Assembly: GCA_030824495.1 (NCBI GenBank)
Contig: JAVBXP010000046.1
Span: forward strand, 1 to 64,000
Origin: a bacterium
Lineage (GTDB): Bacteria; Pseudomonadota; Alphaproteobacteria; Caulobacterales; Caulobacteraceae
Length of the DNA: 64,000 nucleotides
Direction of reading: 5' to 3'
Position numbers and translations under genes: made by a program
In this document: piece by piece, positions 60,242 to 64,000 of the stretch
Layout of the letters: each line of letters starts with the position of its first letter
Numbering within the stretch: position 1 is the stretch's first letter
Notes under the pieces: model-generated
Databases searched by the model: none
Told to the model about the DNA's origin: nothing
The model's input: only the letters and a program-made list of their open reading frames with translations

Positions 60242-61114
60242 ATGACCGACACACCGGAATACACGCCGCCGAAGGTCTGGACCTGGAACAAGGAAAACGG
60301 AGGCCGGTTCGCCAGCATCAACCGGCCGATCGCTGGGCCGACGCATGACAAGGAGTTGCCGGTCGGCCGCCATCCGTTCCAGCTCTACTCGCTGGCCACG
60401 CCGAACGGCATCAAGGTCACGGTGATGCTGGAGGAGCTGCTCGCGCTCGGCCATAGCGGTGCGGAATACGACGCCTGGCTGATCAATATCGGCAATGGCG
60501 ATCAGTTCGGCAGCGGGTTCGTCTCGGTGAACCCCAACTCCAAGATCCCGGCGCTGATGGACCGCAGCGGACCGACTCCGATCCGCATCTTCGAATCCGG
60601 CGCGATCCTGGTTCACCTGGCCGAGAAGTTCGGCGAGTTCTTGCCTACCGACCCGGCCAAGCGCGCCGAGTGCATGTCGTGGCTGTTCTGGCAGATGGGC
60701 AGCGCGCCCTATCTGGGCGGCGGCCTGGGCCACTTCTACGCCTATGCGCCCACCAAGATCGAATACGCCATCGACCGCTTCGCGATGGAGGTGAAGCGTC
60801 AGCTGGACGTGCTCGACCGCCAGCTGGCGGATAACCGCTATATCGCCGGCGACGAGTACACCATCGCCGACATGGCGATCTGGCCCTGGTACGGCGGGCT
60901 GGCCAAGGGCGTGCTCTATGACGCCGGCGAGTTCCTGTCGGTGCAGGATTACAAGCATGTCCAGCGCTGGGCCGACGCCCTGGCCGAGCGACCGGGCGTC
61001 CAACGTGGCCGCATGGTCAACCGCACCTGGGGCGAGCCCTCGACCCAGCTCTATGAGCGCCACGACGCCAGCGACTTCGAGCTGAAGACCCAGGACCGTG
61101 TGGCGGCGAAGTAG
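60242..61114 (+). CDS. yghU: Glutathione-dependent disulfide-bond oxidoreductase (YghU-type GST)
   Basis: A 290-residue glutathione transferase relative. The long N-terminus WTWNKENGGRFASINRPIAGPTHDKELPVGRHP, then QLYSLATPNGIKVTVMLEELL and NPNSKIPALMDR, is the YghU signature. YghU reduces disulfides with two glutathiones. ATG 60242 has GGAG eight bases upstream. A double-hotdog gene and an SDR follow in the same direction. Confidence 0.92.
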   Translation: MTDTPEYTPPKVWTWNKENGGRFASINRPIAGPTHDKELPVGRHPFQLYSLATPNGIKVTVMLEELLALGHSGAEYDAWLINIGNGDQFGSGFVSVNPNSKIPALMDRSGPTPIRIFESGAILVHLAEKFGEFLPTDPAKRAECMSWLFWQMGSAPYLGGGLGHFYAYAPTKIEYAIDRFAMEVKRQLDVLDRQLADNRYIAGDEYTIADMAIWPWYGGLAKGVLYDAGEFLSVQDYKHVQRWADALAERPGVQRGRMVNRTWGEPSTQLYERHDASDFELKTQDRVAAK

Positions 61115-61122
61115 GATCGATC

Positions 61123-62037
61123 ATGACCTTTGAGACGACACTATCGCTGGTAGGTCCCCTGCGGCGTCCCCGGCAGATGCTGGGCGATCAGGAGTATGGC
61201 GGGCACGCCTCGATCCACGACGATGAGATGGCCGAGAAGCTGGGCTTCCGGGCCGGGCCGATCGAGGGGCCGACCCACTTCAGCCTGTTCCCGCCGCTGC
61301 TCGAAAAGATCTGGGGCAAGGCGTGGTTCGAACAGGGCTGCATCTCGTCCCACTACTTGAACATGGTGGTCGAGGGCGAAGAGGTCCGCGCCTTCGCTGA
61401 GATCCCGGCCGACGGCGCGACCATGACCCGCGTCTGGGCCGAAAAGGCCGACGGTACGCCGGTGCTGGAGGCGAGCGCCAGCATCGGTCCCGCCGCCGGC
61501 CCGACGCTGCTGGAGCGCCGCATGGCGGCGCTGCGTCCGCCCGAGAAACTGCTGATCCTGGAAGACCTGCATGTCGGGATGACGGGGGCGGTGGACGAGC
61601 ATGTCCGCATGGACGCCGACCAGCACATGGGCGCGCTCTATCCGTTCAGCTTGAACCAGAAGCTGGCGGCGATCACCGAGACTTCGTCCTGGTACTCGGA
61701 TGGAGCGGCCTCGCCCTGGGGCCGGCCGATTATCCCCCTGGAGATGATCAGCGTCCTGGCTGAGCATTCGAGCCGGCTAGCGGGTTTCCCGGTCAAGGGG
61801 CCGGCCGTGGGCCTGTTCGCCGACCAAGAGATCCGCCTGATCGATGGGCCGCTGTTCGTGGGCGAGGACTATGTGCTGCGCCGTGAGATCGTGGCTCTGG
61901 CCGAGAGCAAGCGCACCGAGTCCTATTGGGTGCGGACCCGCATCTTCGACGCCAGTGGCGAGCGGCAGGTGGCCGAGATGCTGCTGAACCACGCGACGCT
62001 CAAACATTCATTCGCCGGATACGCCGACGCGGGCTGA
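61123..62037 (+). CDS. Double-hotdog (MaoC-like) protein
   Basis: A 304-residue protein. The N-terminal half has FRAGPIEGPTHFSLFPPLLEKIWG, then GCISSHYLNMVVEGEEVRAFAEI, the helix-strand pattern of hotdog hydratases. The second half repeats this (QEIRLIDGPLFVGEDYVLRREI, then YWVRTRIFDASG). The catalytic Asp-His pair of MaoC is not evident, so it may be a thioesterase-like or binding protein. It starts nine bases after yghU and precedes an SDR gene, suggesting a catabolic operon. Confidence 0.7.
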   Translation: MTFETTLSLVGPLRRPRQMLGDQEYGGHASIHDDEMAEKLGFRAGPIEGPTHFSLFPPLLEKIWGKAWFEQGCISSHYLNMVVEGEEVRAFAEIPADGATMTRVWAEKADGTPVLEASASIGPAAGPTLLERRMAALRPPEKLLILEDLHVGMTGAVDEHVRMDADQHMGALYPFSLNQKLAAITETSSWYSDGAASPWGRPIIPLEMISVLAEHSSRLAGFPVKGPAVGLFADQEIRLIDGPLFVGEDYVLRREIVALAESKRTESYWVRTRIFDASGERQVAEMLLNHATLKHSFAGYADAG

Positions 62038-62063
62038 AGCCTGCGGGTAGGGGAGATCAAGAC

Positions 62064-62849
62064 ATGGACGTGAAAGACAAGGTCGTCGTCGTCACCGGCG
62101 CCGCCGATGGGATCGGCGCGGCCCTGGCTCGGCGCTTCGCCAAGGCTGGCGCGGCCCAGGTGGTTGTGGTCGACCGCAACGGCGAGGGTGCGGCGGCGGT
62201 CGCCAAGGAAATCGGCGGCGAAGCGGTGACGCTCGATGTCACCGACGGCGAGGCGATGTCTGCGATGGTCGCTGATGTCGAAGCCCGCCACGGGCGGATC
62301 GACCTGTTCGTCTCGAACGCCGGGGTCGGCGATGGCGACCCGGACCGCAGCAATGCGGCCTCATCGCCTGATGCGGTATGGCAGCGGGCCTGGAGCGTGA
62401 ACGTCATGGCCCACGTCCATGCCGCGCGCGCGGTGACGCCGGGCATGGCGGCGCGGGGCGGCGGCTACATCTTGAACACAGTGTCGGCCGCTGGCCTGCT
62501 CTCGCAGATCGGTGGGGCGGTCTATTCGACCACCAAGCACGCGGCGGTGGGTTTCGCAGAGTCGTTGGCGATCACCCACGGCGATCAGGGGATCAAGGTC
62601 TCGATCCTATGTCCCCAGGGCGTCGATACGGCGATGTTGCGCCAAGGCGGATCGGGCTCGCCCCAGAGCCTGGATGGAGTGCTGACGCCGGACGAGGTGG
62701 CCGAGAGCGTCATCGCCGGGCTGGCGGAAGAGAAATTCCTGATCCTGCCGCATGCCGAGGTGCTGACCTACATGCAGCGCAAGGCCGGCGACTATGACCG
62801 CTGGCTGGGCGGCATGCGCCGGCTTCGGGCCAAGGTGATGGGCGGCTGA
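62064..62849 (+). CDS. SDR family oxidoreductase
   Basis: A 261-residue SDR with GAADGIGAALARRFA, NAGVGDG, the catalytic Ser (ILNTVSAAG) and YSTTKHAAVG. It is complete, unlike the variant at 30.5 kb. Substrate unknown. GGGGAG stands 9 bases before ATG 62064. It ends the yghU-hotdog-SDR run; the sensor kinase gene converges on it. Confidence 0.9.
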   Translation: MDVKDKVVVVTGAADGIGAALARRFAKAGAAQVVVVDRNGEGAAAVAKEIGGEAVTLDVTDGEAMSAMVADVEARHGRIDLFVSNAGVGDGDPDRSNAASSPDAVWQRAWSVNVMAHVHAARAVTPGMAARGGGYILNTVSAAGLLSQIGGAVYSTTKHAAVGFAESLAITHGDQGIKVSILCPQGVDTAMLRQGGSGSPQSLDGVLTPDEVAESVIAGLAEEKFLILPHAEVLTYMQRKAGDYDRWLGGMRRLRAKVMGG

Positions 62850-62854
62850 GGCCA

Positions 62855-64000
62855 CTAGCTGGGGGCAAAGCGGCTCGTCAGGTCGGTTGTTGGCGGCAGG
62901 CGCGCGTGCATCGTGCAGATGAAGCCGCTCGCCGGGTATTCCATGACCGCCGAGCCGCGGAGTTCCCCGCGCAGGCTGCGCTCGATAAGGCGCGAGCCGA
63001 AGCCCTTGTGTGGGGTGGCGATCACGGGCGGGCCTCCGCTCTCGGCCCAGATCATGTCTAGCTGGTCGCTGGTCGCCTCGAACGTCCAGGTCAGGTCTAT
63101 GCGGCCCATATCGGCTGAGAGCGCGCCGTATTTCACGGCGTTGGTGGCGAGTTCGTGGAAGACCAGAGCCATCGACAGCGCGGCGTCAGGCTGTAGCCAC
63201 ACCTCGGGTCCCTTGATCTCGATCTGATGCGACGACTGGTTGGCGAAGGGGCCGAGCGCGCGCTCGGCGACCTCTCGCAAGACTGCGCCGTGCCAGCGTT
63301 CGCGCGTCAGCACGTCGTGGACTTGGGACAGACTAAGGAGGCGCGCCTCGAACTTCTGATAGGCCACCAGAGGATCGGGCTCGCTGCGCATGGTGCGCGC
63401 CGCCATCGACTGCACCGTGGCCAGGGTGTTCTTCACCCGGTGGTTCAACTCGTGGATCATCAAACGAAGCTGGCTCTGGTACTGGCGTTGCTCGGCCTCG
63501 ACCTGCTTGCGGGCGGTGATGTCCTCGACGATCGCGATAAAGTAGGCGGGTTCTTCGGCGGCGTTCCTCACCAAGGAAACAGTCAGGCTGGCCCAGATGG
63601 CGTCGCCCGTCTTTGGCAGATAGCGCTTTTCCATGGAGAAGGTGGCGATCTCACCGTCGAGCATCGCGGCGAGCTTGGCGCGGTCGGATCCCAGGTCGTC
63701 CGGATGGGTGATCGTCTGGAAGCGCATGTCGCGCAGTTCGTCGTGGCTGTAGCCGGTGATCGCGCACAGCCTGTCGTTGACCTCAAGGAACCGGCCGTCG
63801 ATCGAGACCCGGGCCACGCCCATGGCGGCTTGGTCGAACACCGCGCGGTACTGAGCCTCTGCGCCTTCGAGATGCAGCCGCGCCTCGACGCTCGGTGTCA
63901 CCACCTCGGTGTAGAGCACCAGTCCACCGATGGCGCCGGTATCGGTTCGCCAGGGTTTGACAGACCAGCGGATCCAATCGACCTGACCGTCCTCGCGCAG
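62855..64000 (-). CDS. PAS-domain HWE-family sensor histidine kinase, N-terminus missing
   Basis: The 5' part lies beyond the right edge; the reading frame is open to base 64000. The visible 382 residues begin with the end of one PAS domain (WIRWSVKPWR), then a second PAS (YRAVFDQAAMGVARVSIDGRFLEVN, then PAC LPKTGDAIWASL), and a kinase core. The phospho-histidine is in HELNHRVKNTLATVQSMA, the N-box in VFHELATNAVKYGALS, and WAESGG gives the W-x-E of the HWE family. Such kinases often sense light, redox or general stress. Confidence 0.9.
   Translation of the reverse strand: MREDGQVDWIRWSVKPWRTDTGAIGGLVLYTEVVTPSVEARLHLEGAEAQYRAVFDQAAMGVARVSIDGRFLEVNDRLCAITGYSHDELRDMRFQTITHPDDLGSDRAKLAAMLDGEIATFSMEKRYLPKTGDAIWASLTVSLVRNAAEEPAYFIAIVEDITARKQVEAEQRQYQSQLRLMIHELNHRVKNTLATVQSMAARTMRSEPDPLVAYQKFEARLLSLSQVHDVLTRERWHGAVLREVAERALGPFANQSSHQIEIKGPEVWLQPDAALSMALVFHELATNAVKYGALSADMGRIDLTWTFEATSDQLDMIWAESGGPPVIATPHKGFGSRLIERSLRGELRGSAVMEYPASGFICTMHARLPPTTDLTSRFAPS

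Noticed and set aside
60002..61063. N-terminal extension of the DUF6491 lipoprotein
   Set aside because: The signal peptide and lipobox start at 60001; upstream frame is a shadow of yghU.
1..64000. tRNA, rRNA, CRISPR, IS or prophage genes
   Set aside because: I looked for TpsiC-loop motifs, regular direct repeats and transposase or integrase domains and found none I could support.

Overview
The window is about 64 kb of high-GC chromosome from an alphaproteobacterium. The gene content and order (rpsF-rpsR-rplI, dnaB-alr-radA-cvpA-purF, fabD-fabG-acpP-fabF-mltG-yicC-gmk), two large TonB-dependent receptors, ECF sigma factors and an HWE-type sensor kinase suggest Caulobacteraceae, with Phenylobacterium or Caulobacter the best guess. 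That placement is inference; no rRNA or tRNA gene is present to settle it. Nothing looks like a phage, an insertion sequence, a CRISPR array or a recent island, and base composition is even apart from a slightly AT-richer patch near 29.6-29.85 kb.

Layout. 0-2.6 kb: end of a propionyl-CoA carboxylase alpha gene, a MerR regulator, an ArsC/Spx-like reductase, and an ECF sigma module (membrane protein, sigma factor, membrane partner). 2.6-7.1 kb: panB, a convergent ECF42-type sigma factor, a small HTH protein, a dicarboxylate/amino-acid symporter and a TetR regulator. 7.3-11.2 kb: yfgM-like, bamB and der, the outer-membrane assembly and ribosome assembly cluster. 11.1-20.3 kb, mostly minus strand: SDR, SBF transporter, purF, cvpA, radA, alr and dnaB, with stop/start overlaps suggesting translational coupling. 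20.4-24.6 kb: a TonB-dependent receptor lies between dnaB and the rpsF-rpsR-rplI operon, whose promoter and terminator are visible.

24.6-34 kb: an exported peroxiredoxin, purC, a second TonB-dependent receptor, two small hypothetical genes, a gap with strong palindromes, a DsbA-fold isomerase plus SDR pair divergent from an HxlR regulator, and an S9A peptidase. 34-41.8 kb: an acyl-CoA thioesterase-like protein, a variant histidine phosphatase, an ABC/FtsX/lipocalin-like (Att-type) export operon, and a zinc alcohol dehydrogenase coupled to an APH(6)-like kinase. 41.9-49.1 kb: the fatty acid cluster followed by mltG, yicC, gmk, a small cysteine-rich protein preceded by a LexA-like box, and coaD. 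49.2-59.6 kb: mostly single small genes (NUDIX, Gdx/SMR exporter, chloramphenicol phosphotransferase-like kinase, YnfA, GNAT, YhhN, lipoproteins, zinc-ribbon repeat protein, PiuC-type dioxygenase, serine hydrolase, FAD oxidoreductase, histidine phosphatase). 59.6-64 kb: a lipoprotein, then yghU, a double-hotdog protein and an SDR in one direction, and a PAS/HWE sensor kinase that runs off the right edge.

I did not find a clearly new multi-gene system. The best leads are the small cysteine-rich gene with a candidate SOS box between gmk and coaD, the ECF module at 1.2-2.6 kb, and several strong intergenic stem-loops (29.77, 47.36 and 60.07 kb) that no annotated gene explains.
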